NCBI GenBank assembly: GCA_038496675.1
Contig: CM076656.1
Location: 17,695,662-17,759,661 of the forward strand
Source: Rachycentron canadum
Taxonomy: Eukaryota; Chordata; Actinopteri; Carangiformes; Rachycentridae
DNA: 64,000 nt
Direction: 5' to 3'
Positions within the stretch are counted from its first letter, which is position 1, and the number at the start of each line of letters is the position of its first letter. The notes beneath the pieces are model-generated. The model was not told the DNA's origin. It searched no databases and was given only the letters and a program-made list of their open reading frames with translations. The position numbers and the translations under genes were made by a program. Positions 1 to 12,765 of this stretch are shown here, one piece after another.

Positions 1-1113
1 AATATGATTAGTGGAGAAAAAAAGAGAGATTTTATGTCTGAGCCTCAATCAGTTTGAGTTTTTGAGGAGTATATTGTGACCAAAATTGTCGATTGGAAGA
101 GTGAGACTGAGATTTGTAATTGTGGTTACCTTGTAACTGGTGGTGGCTGACACAGTTTTAGTGGCTGTGCTAATGACAGGATTGGTTCAGTAATTATGCT
201 GAATCCGTTTTTATGAGACTGTCATAGGTTCACTGCAGTTCCAAGGTAGAAATGTGCAGTCATAGCATTGACTTCTTATTCCGCTCATTATATGTTTTGT
301 ATTATATATAAAAAAATATCATATGGACATGTTAACAAGGTTAAAAACTTGCATCAGAGGGGGTCTTTAATCCTTTCCCCCAGTATGTAAAGCACATATG
401 GCATTTGTTAATGTTCAGCTGGCTTCTCTGTACTGTATTGCATTGATAAGATATTATAGCATTTACAAATGCAGTATTTAAAGTACCTGAAGACCTGTTT
501 TTGAATCAGCTTTTGAGTCCTATACTAAGACGAGATTTAACAGTTTGGTTGTTTAATGTGGAAGATCTCAGTTTTTTTGTTTCTTCATTCACTCAGAGCG
601 ACATGTCTTATACATACATTCAAACAATGAGATATATAAATACTCAACTTCCTAAATAGTTGTCATGAATGATGGAAATTAGCTGACTAAAACCATTTTT
701 GTTTTTTGGAGCGCACCTCAACCGACCATGCAAAGAACTGCAGTTTTTGACTCTCCTGTGTTGGCTCCATTTTTCAGCCTTGAATGTTTCGCCTCACCTC
801 ACTGCCTCCTTTTTACACTCGTGTGCACACAAACATACGTGCAACCAGCTGAAGCCACCGGCTCTGTAACACCAGACACTGGCATTTAAAGAATTTTGCT
901 GAACTTACACAGACACATAGACACAGCTGATGATGAGTGAGAGCCTGGGGCAGGTCTGTGTCCTGTGCTGAGTAATAGTTGTCCTGTAAAGTGAAGGCAG
1001 GACCTGGAGGCACTGTGCAATGCCTCAACAGAGAGTCCTGCAGCGTGACTTCAGATTACTGTAACTACTCTCTGCTCGCACTACTGGGGGTTGTTTTTGT
1101 GTCTATCATTTAG
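1..1113. other. Intronic or flanking sequence upstream of the sema6b microexon
   Basis: AT-rich sequence with no open reading frame that looks like a semaphorin exon. The sema, PSI and extracellular stalk exons of the gene must lie to the left of the window. The stretch just before 1114 has a pyrimidine- and GT-rich tract ending in a usable splice acceptor. Nothing else can be supported here. Confidence 0.5.
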
Positions 1114-1129
1114 GCTGAAATCGACCATG
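1114..1129 (+). CDS. sema6b: Candidate 16-nt microexon of sema6b
   Basis: The 16 bases GCTGAAATCGACCATG are flanked by a strong acceptor (T-rich tract ending CATTTAG) and a perfect donor (GTGAGT). If the upstream exon ends in phase 0, the segment reads Ala-Glu-Ile-Asp-His and leaves one G. That G joins the first two bases of the last exon (GA) to give Gly and then ILLQESF. The phase therefore fits the 9236 exon exactly. It would encode juxtamembrane stalk residues just before the transmembrane helix. The family is known to vary in length at this place. No other candidate exon is visible between here and 9236. It remains a splice-signal prediction and could be chance. Confidence 0.45.
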
Positions 1130-4100
1130 GTGAGTTCCCCTTACTCCCTGCATCAAACAACACGTTTCCTCCTTTCTGCAACACATCAATAACACTGCAC
1201 TACTTTTTTCACACTCCTCCCTTTTGCTCTTTTCCATCAGTCACACATTCTTTCCATCTCAATCTCTCATTCTCTCAATGTATCCCTTATCCCTGTAACA
1301 CTTCCTCTCTGCTCTTTCTGTCTTTATCACTTCTCCTGTCTTCCTATCACTTTCACCCCTGAGTTTGTTGCAGCACCACAGTATTGATCACCTTAAACTC
1401 CCTTTAGTCCAGGTCAGCTGACAGGTGCTGGGATGCTGAGTGATCGTTCGGCCAAGGATGTGTCCTGACAGCACGTCTACCTGCAAGGCCTAGGCCCATG
1501 TCATAGCGGAGACATTAGGAGAGTGCAGAAGGATGAGGGGGGCAGCTGAACAAATGGGGCAAGAGCAGATTCAATCAGCCACCAGATGGCGTGCAGCCCT
1601 GACATGAGGGCTGATGGTTTAATCATTCTGTTAAACTTCCATAAATTTGTATTGGGAACGAGTCCAACACTACAGTGTCGTGGGATGTTAACATAAAAAC
1701 AAATTGGCATGTGTTTTCAAGGAGTGGGCGTATACTATATCACCATGCATAGCTCCAATGTGATATGTGGATGTAGCATGTGAGAAAGATTAAAGTTTAA
1801 ATTGCCTGGTTCGTGATTTGGGAATGAGAGATATGAACCCTCTGGGCGGATCGTTAGACTAATGCCATGCGAGCCCGCGCTCCAATTTATTGCCTGTGAC
1901 ATGTTTGTGAATATTTATTATTGCTCTCCAAAATCTGCTTTTGGCTTTGCACCTAAAATGAGGATATCAATTACCAAATGAAAACACCAGCCAACACCGT
2001 AACCCGTAAGTCAGAGGAAAAGAATAAAAACTAGATCCTACCATACCACCTCATGAACATTTGCACACACACAAAACTCTCTGGAATACTATTTATTTCT
2101 CCATCGTGTCTAACACAGCTCCACCTCTTTTTTTGGACTGGATATGACTGGAACTGTGAACAGACTCACCCTTGTTAAGCAGCCTTTTACTATAGGTTGA
2201 CCAGATTGGGAAAACAAGAGCTCCTGATGTAATTGAACCCACAAATTCATTGAGTAACATTCCTGATAGCAGCATATGTGCGAACACATTAAAAAAAATA
2301 ACGTTTATGGGAAAAAAAAAAGAAAAGTCCTGTAGCTTTTGATTACACGGCAGCAGGAGGGAGTCAGCTCCCCCTCTGATGATTTTAACACATAGTATTT
2401 CCCTAAAGCAACTCTAGACTTACCTCATTTACCACAAGCAGAGATTTTCCTGCAAGCACGAAAAGGAGATTGAAACCAAAATGAGGGAGGAGGGAGAGAG
2501 TTAAAAATTAAGATGCACCAGGCAGCTCGAAGGAGAGAGTGAAAGGTGGAGGAGAGGAATGTATAGGTAACAAGAGAGTCGTGCAGGTATGTAATTATGC
2601 AGCCATCATTACAAACCTTGACTCTGAGCCAGCCAAAAGCCTGATCTGCCCTAATAGACTGATAGCTAATAGGCCCAGCTGAAGACCTGGATGTATTAAC
2701 AGCAGGTTTTTTAGGTGGAGATTTTATGGAATTTTAATTGCAAACACATGGCTGGTTCGCATAAATGTTTTAACATATTGATCATTCGGGTTTGAGAGAG
2801 GCTGGTCTGACTGGCCCTCAGGAGCTGAGGTTTTGGGGGATGGTTTTAATTTTTTTATATATATATATCTTTATTTTACCAGGGAGTCGAGCAGAACTCT
2901 CCTGCAGCTTCCCCCAGCCGTGGTTTCACTGTCAGGGAGGGACTGTAAATGGTTTTACAATCGTCCCAAAAGTAAGCATGGTTTACGAGCAAGCGAGGTT
3001 TAGTCCAAGTAAGGAGCTCTGCAGCGTTTGTGGGTCATTTTTAAAGGGCTTTAATTCTTTCTCAGTTTCTTGCCATCCTTGCACCACATTGGTGTTAGCT
3101 TCACAGCTCACAACATGAGGCATACTCTATGTGTATGTGTGAATGAGACAGACAGCAGTAGTAGAAATTGTGTATCTGCTGAAAGAAAAGGAACAGGGAT
3201 TGTTAAAAAAAAAAAAAAAGAGGGCAGAGTGAAGGGGAAGGATGTACTAAAAACAAGAAACAAAATAGTGCCTGCTTTCAACAGAGGCAAAGGAGAGGAG
3301 GATAATGAGCAAAATCACTGAGCCATGGGTACAGGCAGAGCACGTAGACCCTTATTAACACACACACATATTCATACATCATACACACATGATGATGCAC
3401 ATGCTTTGCCACGTGCATCCTTTCCGTCAGTGCACACATAAACACATTAACATGCAGGGAAATGGTGGGTTCTGAAGATGAAAGACCCTCAGATCAGTGG
3501 CTGTACACTGACACAGTCGTAACCCATCAAGCTCAGAAGTGTGTGCTCATGGCATCGACAGGTCCACAGGGATGCTGTGAAGTCTCTTTGTTCTAGTTTG
3601 ATGTGCTGTGTTTCTAATACATGTATTCCAGCTCTCAAACTGCATAAAAGTTCCCCTGCCCAGCTTCTGATTAAGGAACTTGTGAACACCTCCAGACAAT
3701 AATCAAAATTAGTGTAAGACGCAAGGAGGTGTTGCATACCTCTTCATGCCACTTGGTTGTACAGGTGACTATTTTATTTAAGAATAATTCCAGTATATTG
3801 GATTTTATTTTAGTAGTCCTGGTCATCATCATTTTTTTTCTTTCCTACCTTGTCAAACATCCTTTGGTCACTTTATCTTGCAAACCCTTTGGTGGTCCAG
3901 GTTGGGAAGCATTGGTTTAGATACTTTACCATTAACTTGTTTCTTGGCTTGTCAGACTTTATTGTAGTGATGCTGCAGTGTTCCCGGATTTCAGCCATTA
4001 CTTTGATGAAAACAGCACTCACATAACCCATAGAAATCATGGCCAAAACTATGAAAATTACACCCAAGCAGTAATAAACTGTGATTATCTTCTGGATGCA

Positions 4101-4809
4101 TGCACTTAATCAAGATCATCACCACTGGAGGTGGGTTGAAAATGATCTTCTTCCCCTTCATCTGACTCACTGTCTTTATCTCACGCACACATGTTCGCAA
4201 GGCCACTGTTGAAAGCGCCGCCAAACTGTGAGCATGGGCTGAGCAGATACACAGTCGTCTGCCAGTGCTCTAATCAAGGGAAACGTTTAACAACTGGCAT
4301 GGAGCTACCAGGGCTTTTCATTAATTTCTCGAACTCACCGGCAGAATGGAGGGAGGAAGGGAGGGAGTGAGTGAGACTTGAGAGCAGAAGACTTGAGGGA
4401 AAAGTCAGAGGCAGCCACGCAACTTACTCTGGTTAACATGACCACAGTCGTCACGTTTGTCGAATAACAGAAACATCACTTTGTAGCTTTAATATTAAAT
4501 CTGATCGTGCAGGAACAACCTTGATTTGATTTTTGAGTGTGCGAGTAAAAGTTTCTTTACATCTCTTATGAATTTTTAAGTCATTACTCCCATCATGCCG
4601 CCACCCCTGGTGATCAAAGGAGTGGTGGGTAAGAGAGAGCGAGAGATACGGAGAGAGGATTAACGGCTAACAAGAGAATTGGAGGGAGGGAGGGAACGAT
4701 ACGGGATGTGAAGGAGCAGATGACTGTGGGTTAGAAACAAAGGAAATCAAATACTAAAGGAAAATTGAAACTATGTGCAAGCGCCTCTGTGCTTTAAATT
4801 TGACAGTTT

Positions 4810-5220
4810 TATAGGATATATATATATATATATATNAAGCTTAATAGAAGCCAACGGGGCTGCCTGTCAGCCTGACGCACACTGAGCCGCTTGTCTTCAG
4901 GCTTCCAGCTCCAATTACAGCGTAACAATGAGAGGAGAGGAAGAGGAGGCGAGGAGAGGAGTGGAGAAGAGAGGTAGAGGAGGAGGAGAGGACAGGGATT
5001 TTATATAGGTTAGGGAAAAAAGGGAAACCTGGTGGAAGACACGAGACATAAGAAGAGGAGAACTGAAACAAAAGGTGAGAGAGAAGATAAGAAGGAGGAA
5101 AGGAGGGGATAAGTGGGGAATGAAGAGGTGAAGAGGAGAGACAAAAGGATAGAGGAAGGGAGAGATTCTGTTTGTACTACAGAAGATGGAACAGCTCTGT
5201 TGTTGAAAGCAACACTGATA

Positions 5221-5258
<38 letters not shown>

Positions 5259-5660
5259 TATCAGTGTTGCTTTCAACAACAGAGCTGTTCCATCTTCTGT
5301 AGTACAAACAGAATCTCTCCCTTCCTCTATCCTTTTGTCTCTCCTCTTCACCTCTTCATTCCCCACTTATCCCCTCCTTTCCTCCTTCTTATCTTCTCTC
5401 TCACCTTTTGTTTCAGTTCTCCTCTTCTTATGTCTCGTGTCTTCCACCAGGTTTCCCTTTTTTCCCTAACCTATATAAAATCCCTGTCCTCTCCTCCTCC
5501 TCTACCTCTCTTCTCCACTCCTCTCCTCGCCTCCTCTTCCTCTCCTCTCATTGTTACGCTGTAATTGGAGCTGGAAGCCTGAAGACAAGCGGCTCAGTGT
5601 GCGTCAGGCTGACAGGCAGCCCCGTTGGCTTCTATTAAGCTTTAATAAGTTGGTGGATTG
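4810..5660. repeat. Perfect 806-bp inverted repeat beside an ambiguous base
   Basis: Bases 4837-5642 are self-complementary about a centre at 5239.5. Each arm is about 385 bp and reads identically on opposite strands, and the middle is an (AT)n run. Both outer ends are HindIII-type AAGCTT sites (4837-4842 and 5637-5642). The only N in the window, 4836, abuts the left arm and is preceded by another (AT)n run. The motif ATAGGATATAT before that run recurs at the inner end of the left arm. The arms are purine/pyrimidine rich, so matching long frames on both strands are artefacts of symmetry and not genes. The simplest reading is that one arm is a spurious inverted duplicate created during assembly or cloning at the AT run. 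A genuine palindrome cannot be excluded. Confidence 0.95.
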
Positions 5661-6789
5661 GAAGAAGGAGAAAAGGAGCTGAAGGGAGGAGAAAGTGTGC
5701 ACGCTGCTGCTTCTACTGTCACCCCTCGGTAGGATGCAGAGAAACCTGTCTGCTGTCACACAACTGCATACCCAAATCTCTAAATGCCTGCCCTTTCATT
5801 TTCATCAGTTTTTTCATCTTATTACCACTGGCGAAAGATTTTGTCCACATGTTGTTTGTCGAAGTCAGACAGCTCTACGTGTGGGTTGAAAGAAATTGAC
5901 AAAATAATTAACATGTGAGTGTCTTCATCAAAGAGAAAGAGACTTGAGGAAGTCTCTCTCTGTTTCTCTACAGTACAAACACACAACACACACTTATCAA
6001 GCCCTCTCCTCCCGCATGAAGATGACAGCAGTGTTATTGCAGCGTGCAGAATTTAATCTGAAGTGCCACACAGCAACCCTGGACCATAGTTGAGGTAAAT
6101 GTTGGAGAAATATCTACAGCCTCTGCAGCTGAGTAGAGCAAGAGCAATTCCAGCTGTGATGTATGTGAGAGAGGGGAGATTTGTGGTTTTCCCTAGTTAT
6201 GTTGCTGCCTTGTTCTGAATTCTTCTGTGGTTGCAGCGCCTCTTTTTTGTTTACAGAGTTATCAAGTCTGCGGTTTATTGGGGAAAAAAAAGGATCAATT
6301 CATTACTTGACTTTCCAAATCCCTGCAGTGTCTGAGTAAACTATAAATGAACATGCTGGCACTGTAACCTCCAAATGCCTTTCTTTGTGTCGCATCTGCT
6401 GCCCCCAAGAACGCCCTTTTTACTGAAGAGAGGAGCGATAATGTAATTGAAGCTGGCAGTCATTCCAAACTGAATATTGGCCTGAAACATGAAAATAAAT
6501 ACAGGAGGAGTCAGGGCTATGTTTAGGCTGCTGCAACAAAGATGCCAACAATGTGTTCAAGGAGAAAAGAACTTCCAGTGAACAAATGCCAAATTCAATA
6601 TAAACACAGAAGAACATGGGTGCTTAAATGAATACACAAAGACTACAAGGACGTCTGTGCTGGTTAGCCTGTGTAACCACAAGCTGGCTGCATAACAGTT
6701 TGAAGGAATGAAGTGAGGAAAGATATGTCGTCTGATCCCAGTTATGACAGGCCATCTGTGTTAGGAGCAGTCTTGAGACATTGAGAAGT

Positions 6790-6990
6790 CAAGAGCTGGA
6801 GCCAATCACAGCTGACATTGGGCAAAGGCGTGGTAACACCCTGGACAGGTAGCCAGTCCATCACAGGGATGACATATAGAGACAAATAACCATTCACATT
6901 CACATTCGTTTTTACTGTGGGATGAAGGTAGAGGGAGGGAAGGAGGGATAACGTGCAAACTACACATAGAAAGGCCAGAGGAATCAGTGC
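6790..6990. repeat. Dispersed teleost repeat fragment (tail-like segment)
   Basis: Contains GGAGCCAATCACAGCTGACA, then CCCTGGACAGGTAGCCAGTC and CATCACAGGG, then a CATTCACATTCACATTC run. I recognise this arrangement as a very common dispersed fish repeat, often found as the 3' part of LINE-type copies. No open reading frame is preserved. The class assignment is from memory. Confidence 0.55.
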
Positions 6991-9235
6991 TAACCAGTAC
7001 ACCACCGAGGCATCGCTCAGTAGAATGTTAAATAAGATTATTTTTTTTCTTTGATCCTGTTTTATTACGAAATATTAGGAGGAAATATATTATTCCAAGA
7101 TAAATATTTTGAAGCAGTGGTGGAAGAATTAGAGGATGAGCAAAGAAAAGTCAAAATGAAATGAGGGAAGAGGAGGTCGTGGTATCAGGCCAACGAAAAA
7201 ATGAAAGCAAATACAATCACATTTCACTATATCAGACCAAACGCAGTCCACTAATAAAATGCAATGTCCAGTTATTTCGAAGGATTTTTCTGAACTGTGC
7301 TTGTCGAATAATTAACATGGTGTAACTAAGGCCTGTGTCTTTGTGTATCACTGAGCACATTGGATTTGTAATAAAGGACTAATTAATGCTGAAAAGGACA
7401 TTGATTGACTAACAGGTTCAGTTGATTAACGGCAGGTTTCAGTCAATGGAAACTGCAAACCTGTTGAGGACTTGCATTGATGATATTGACAATCCATTGT
7501 TGGCGCTATAAGATGAAATCGTAAGCAGCAAGTTATCGACTAATAGCTTAATATAATTCTGGTCATTTGTTCCCCGAACTCTTTAGAGTGAAGTTATGCT
7601 TTAAGGCCACTGGCCTGAAGCTACATTTACAGCACAACAATGAACTTGTGTCTGGATGAATATGATTGATTGATTTGCAGCCATGCTAGAAGATCCTCTT
7701 TAGGGATGTCAATACTAGTCCACCACTGGGTCCCAGGGGATCAATCCTGATTTAGCGGACTGTGACTTTTCCATGAGTGCCACCATTTTTGTTTCTTTGC
7801 AAAAATTCTCTTTAAGTTGAAAAAGACAAGACAACACTTGTTATCAATTTTTGGACCCCTCAACTTTTTGTCTAGCACCACCATCAAGTCAAAATTTGTC
7901 AAGTACTCAAGTATGGGTGGGTGAACTGCCCTTTTAATGTGCACACGAACACCTCCGACTCAGCACAGCAGTTCAGCAGTTTCTCACATGGTTTGAGCCG
8001 GCATTCCCCAGCTTAATGTCAATGTGTAGAGTAGCACATTGTTATACAAACCCACAGGCCACATTAATTAACCACCACGCTGTCTCATAGTGGAGTATTT
8101 GCACCACAACCAGCCCCATTTGTCCCCATTAAAAATGAATTTGTCAGACAATAAAAGTACGTTTGTTTAAAAAGAAACGTTACTATTCTCTGTATGTTCA
8201 TTCAGCTTCCTGTTCTTTGTCCTGCTTCTTTTATGTGCTGTGTGCAAGTGAGTAAGTGGCTCCCAATGTCTTTTAATGACATCCATTTATTTTCTGTTAG
8301 AAAGGATTTATTTTGCTGTCCTTGTGGAGAAAGTCCTCCCTCTGCCGCTATTGGTGTTGTAATTTAACAACTATTACTATGTTTGTTTAAGGCCCCAAAT
8401 GTTCGAGTTCGCTTTAGGCAACTTCTTGCTCTCTCTCTCTCTCTGTCTCTGTTACAACCTCCTCTTTCCTTCATCTGCTTTTCTCCAATCTGCTTCCCTT
8501 GGCACAATTTCATTGTATTTGTTGGTGTTGGTCCCAGGAGCTCACGCAGCAAAGAACAACTTCTCTTCTGGCATTTTCCTAATTGATCCATGGCAGCCCG
8601 TGCTGTGGTCTAGCTGAATTCATATCTTCAATAATTCATAAACAGTTCTCTCCAAGGGAGTTCATGACATGTTCTTATACCAAAGAAATGCAGAAATTTA
8701 CAGTCTTGTGTGCTGATATGATACCCTTCTATAAATGCAGCGCCTTGTGCTCATCCTTACAATTGCAGCTGTTTGAGCAAAACAGAGCACATTTGTATAT
8801 TTTTTAAGTCACAACATAGAAAGCAAGTTCAGGTGTTGGTGCACAACAATAAATGACAAATATAGCACAATGCCATTGTATGAAAACTTTAAATTATTAC
8901 TCACTATTATTACCAGACTTACCATCTCTCCCCATAAAGCTAATGTTGTGAAACATGTTAGGGTTGAGAGCTATTCTCAATCAGGAAGACAGTTATTACA
9001 GCTATTAAAATCACCATCCACTTTATGTAATGAAGGCAATTAGCCAGAGCTACCTTGGCTGGAAAGCATACAACCATTCCCACCCACAGAGTGCAGAGAG
9101 AAAATAGGGCATTTTTTCTTGCCATTTGTCAACTCCCACGAGTTTAATACAGGAAATACTGATGCTATTTCGATGGTTCCCACCAGCTGACTGATGGTCT
9201 TCTTTTTGTGTATGATTTTATCTCTCTCTTTGTAG

Positions 9236-10143
9236 GAATTCTGCTCCAAGAGAGTTTCATGGAGGAGCCTGATGGCCTAGTGTCTGTAAATCTGCTGGTG
9301 GTGTCTGCTGTGTCAGCCTTTGCAACAGGAGCCATCCTCTCAGGCCTCACCGTCTGCTGGATCATGAGTCACCGCCACCGCCATTCCCGTAGCTCTGGAG
9401 CCAACGGCGCCCGCCGCAAAAGTGACAAAGAGCAGAGCATGCTGGGTCAGGGCCGCAGCGGGTCAGTAATGAGTGTAACAAGAACCAGCGGTGGTGAGAG
9501 GCGCCGTTCACAAGCAGACAATCCCTTTGTCACACCCAACGGTTGGCCTAAAGGAGAGATGGACCCAGGATTGCTGCCTACCCCGGAGCAGACCCCGTTG
9601 CAGCAGAAACGGGCCATGCGTCTCCCAGACACCGACTGGGACCAGAGCCAGACCTTCCTCACTGCTGTGGGGACTCCCTGCCCCAACAACTCTGTCATCT
9701 ACCTGAGCTCCAAGTTCCTACATGGAGGTGGAGGGGGTGGAGGGATGGTCCGGATAGAGGACCCAGGGGAGGTCGTCCTGCCCCCGCACACAGAGCGCCA
9801 GCGCTACCTGATCCTAGCCACCCAGAGAGGGGAGCATGGTGGCAGCCGTCCCAGCGGCACCATGAGGAACTCAGCGGGAGAATACATCTACCCCGCCACA
9901 CCGCAGGACTCCCCCGACCGACGGAGGGTGGTTTCCGCTCCCACTCCCCACGTGGACTATGGGGAGCCTCGTTGGAGTCATGAGGCACTCAACTACAACA
10001 GCAACAATGGAGCGCCCTATCACTCCCAGCGCCAGGGCCTCATCAGACCAGACATGCATGGGCCTCGAGGGCTGGGAGAACTGGCTGACTTCAGCCATCT
10101 TCTAGGGAAGAACATGGGAGAGCGCACCCCCAGTGGTCAGTGA
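9236..10143 (+). CDS. sema6b: sema6b last exon: transmembrane helix and cytoplasmic tail of semaphorin-6B
   Basis: Class 6 semaphorins are single-pass guidance ligands/receptors that act with plexin-A and signal through the cytoplasmic tail. This exon begins after TTTGTAG, completes a split Gly codon and encodes 301 further residues to TGA at 10141-10143. From the first full codon (Ile, 9238): stalk 1-16, hydrophobic helix about 17-43 (VNLLVVSAVSAFATGAILSG), then a basic HRHRH stop-transfer. The tail carries DPGLLPTPEQTPL near residue 109, a run of seven Gly, SPDRRRVVSAPTP near 225 and the C-terminal end GERTPSGQ. As remembered, the GLVSVNLLV, LLPTPEQTPLPQKR and SPDRRRVVSAPT blocks and the C-terminal location of LxHLL identify human SEMA6B rather than SEMA6A, C or D. 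The ATG at 9208 is intronic and not a start. The sema and PSI domains lie outside the window. Confidence 0.93.
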
Positions 10144-10781
10144 GGTGAAGTACATGAGCCCTGACACCAAACTCTCTCTGAAAACCCATTCCCTCCAACA
10201 GTAAACTGGAATAAATCAACCCCTCAGAGTCACTGTCCCGGTCCAACCTTACCCTTTCTGTCCTCTCTCACTGTCATTCAATGTTCAATGACGTCATTCA
10301 GCTGACTGAAGAGAGAGACAGAGAGAAAAGAAACAAAGAGAGAGTTGAAAAAGAGGAGAACACTCTCCTCACATCTACGTCCCTCTGCTCTTAATCTGAG
10401 GTGCACCCCTCTGCTCTGTTAGTGGTACGACCCACAGAGCGTGACTTTGACACTGCAGGACAAACAGTAAGGTAAAGGGAGGGGTGCAAAGGAAGAGGAA
10501 TCTTCTAAAAAAAAGAGGACAGAGTGGAGATTAAAAAAAAAAAGACAACTTCGCTTGCAGCACCAAATGTGAAAGGTCTCCCTCCACCATTTTGTTCACC
10601 CTTTTGACACCATGGAACTTCTTTGAGTGTGAAACTTTGTTTCTGCTTCTGTTTTTTGTTTTTTCTTTGTGCCAGTGGCATCCAGCAGACAACAATGTGC
10701 TTTACTTTGGATTTCAGATGAGACTAAAACTGTTGTAGCTGCACCGGGGCAGTTACTGTCAATGAATCATGCAGTGTGTGT

Positions 10782-10784
<3 letters not shown>

Positions 10785-10860
<76 letters not shown>
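10785..10860. repeat. (TG)38 microsatellite
   Basis: An uninterrupted 76-bp TG run, followed by interrupted TG repeats to about 10890. It lies 640 bp past the sema6b stop. Such runs are likely to be length-polymorphic. Frames rich in Cys-Val across it are repeat artefacts. Confidence 0.95.
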
Positions 10861-10862
<2 letters not shown>

Positions 10863-11960
10863 TCTGTGTGATTGTGTGAATGAGTGTGGCCACAACAACC
10901 CCAACCAGTGTCCTGTCTTAACTGTGAAGAATAACTATATAATGAAGTGTCTGTAAGGAGAAGGTTAATGTTAAAAATTATTTTCCCTTTTTATAAACAA
11001 TCACAGAGAGATAAGTATGTGTCTCTCTATGTGTTTACCAATCAGAGGTTTGGATGTTCGACCGGTGTCTAGTGAAGGGCTGAGACTCCCAGTCTAACTT
11101 GTGATTCCCAGTACCCCAGAAGCAGCACTGGACAGAGCCATGATGAAGTGAAAGAGAGCAATAATAACCAAGAAACATATAATGATGAAGAAAAAAAGGC
11201 CAGTTTAATTTGATTGATTAATTTTTAGAATATCACTGTTTTCGCAGCAAAGAAAACTAAAGTTGTGGGACATCAGATAGAGCAGAGTGCTTTGAAAAGG
11301 GACAATATCTCCCCTTCATTCTTCTCTCCCTTGCTGCCTCTCAGTATGCCTGGGTCTGTCTGACCTGACCTGAGGCCTCCCTGGGCTCCGCAGTCCATTT
11401 GAAGGAGGGAATGTGAGCTGTGGCTGTCTGGCTGTCTGACTGAGGCTGTGAGGCCTGGCCGCTTGGGACCTCCATTCAGCCTCTTCTGCCCGACACTGAG
11501 CCTCTTTGTGCCCCAGAAGCAGGAGGAGACTGCGGCAACAAATAGCCGTTAAGAGTCAGGGACCTAGCCCAGCACCACAGCATAGCAGAATATCAATGAG
11601 GAGGACAGCAGCTCCATCCGTCATGTGAGATGTACCAACCAGGCCCGGGCATCTCAAATGCTTCACCCACTTGCCAGGACAGGGAGGAGCTGAGGGCTGA
11701 AGCTGAGGCTGAGGCCAGGGTTGGGGCACTGCTAACTGTCACAATGGTCATCCCTTGTGGCTTTATCCCTTTCTGCCTTTCAGTGTGTTTCTCTACAATA
11801 GCAGGATAAAGAAAACAGATGGGCATGGGTATACTTGGGTGTGGAGTTACTCTTTCACTCCGTTGTCTTTTATGTTTTCTGTGTTTGTGTTTTCTAATCC
11901 ATTCTTGACTCAGATGTAGATCCAGAGATAGTCTTAGTTCTTCTGGGTCATGGCGGTGTA

Positions 11961-11962
<2 letters not shown>

Positions 11963-12012
<50 letters not shown>

Positions 12013-12036
12013 TGTGAATGTGTGAGAGAGAGAGAG
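11963..12036. repeat. (TG)n microsatellite with AG tail
   Basis: TG run to 12008, followed by GAATGTGT variants and an AG run. Simple-sequence DNA. Confidence 0.93.
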
Positions 12037-12489
12037 AGTCTCTTAGGGCTTGTATCCATTAATGTGTTGCTCATATTGAGTACAAAAAAAACAGCTTTGA
12101 TCACATATACTCTCATTCTCACCCTTCCTTTTTTCCTTCAACCTCATTCTTTTCTCTGTTGAGCCATTAATGTTGTGCACCAACCCTTTGCATGACATGC
12201 ACAGATCTGTGCTAACAGTGCCAGTGCCCTATGTGGGAACAGTACATGCCATAGAATATACTTGAACCATTATACAGTGCACAAAGATGTGCAGATAAAT
12301 TGGAGGTGATATGGGCCGTGCTGAAGGGAATTTAGGGTCAGATAGTAGATGCTACCCATATGATAAAATCGGCGTACAAAAACTTAGAATTGGCATTGCT
12401 TTTAACTAATGCCACTATGCTATGATGCCTTTCAGTTTTTGAGATCATTATTAAAAATATGTTTTAAGAACATAGTCATCATCTCAGCA

Positions 12490-12765
12490 GGCAGCTGTTT
12501 TCAAGGAAAATGATTATAAAAGATCAGCGCTACCTGCTGAGGAACAAACAACACTCAAAGTTAGTGACAAACAAGTGAACACATTAGAGCATTTAGCAGC
12601 TAAACATCCAGATATTTCCCCCAGGAGTTGATAGAGACCAAAAACTAAGCTAAAAGACAGTAAATATTGGACATTCACTGGGTGGACACAAACATGAATC
12701 TAAATGAGTGATATTGTTGCTCTACTGGATGTGTAAATAGACAACTGTATGCTAATGCATTAGCA
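12490..12765. repeat. Dispersed teleost repeat, probably non-autonomous
   Basis: Segments such as TTAGCAGCTAAACATCCAGA, CCCCCAGGAGTTGATAGAGA and ACTGGGTGGACACAAACATG follow the order of a fish dispersed repeat that I recognise. There is no coding capacity. The superfamily was not determined. Confidence 0.45.

Larger units (their letters stand above)
1130..9235 (+). other. sema6b: Long last intron of sema6b (8.1 kb)
   Basis: Starts GTGAGT and ends in a T-rich tract with TTTGTAG before the last coding exon. It contains the 806-bp inverted repeat, a dispersed teleost repeat near 6.8-7.0 kb and a CT microsatellite near 8.43 kb. Three lower-repeat patches (about 1840-1920, 2590-2750 and 4190-4340) look like ordinary unique, possibly conserved non-coding sequence. 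No protein-coding region can be supported inside it. Confidence 0.5.

Noticed and set aside
4841..5638. Matching frames of 76, 118 and 130 residues on both strands
   Set aside because: They mirror each other because the DNA is a perfect palindrome. The sequences are Ser/Leu/Pro-rich products of a polypyrimidine tract with no domain.
9695..10098. Minus-strand frames opposite the sema6b last exon
   Set aside because: Shadows of the GC-rich sema6b coding exon, whose + strand reading matches SEMA6B throughout.
10669..10956. Cys-Val-rich frame across the TG tract
   Set aside because: Direct translation of a (TG)n microsatellite.
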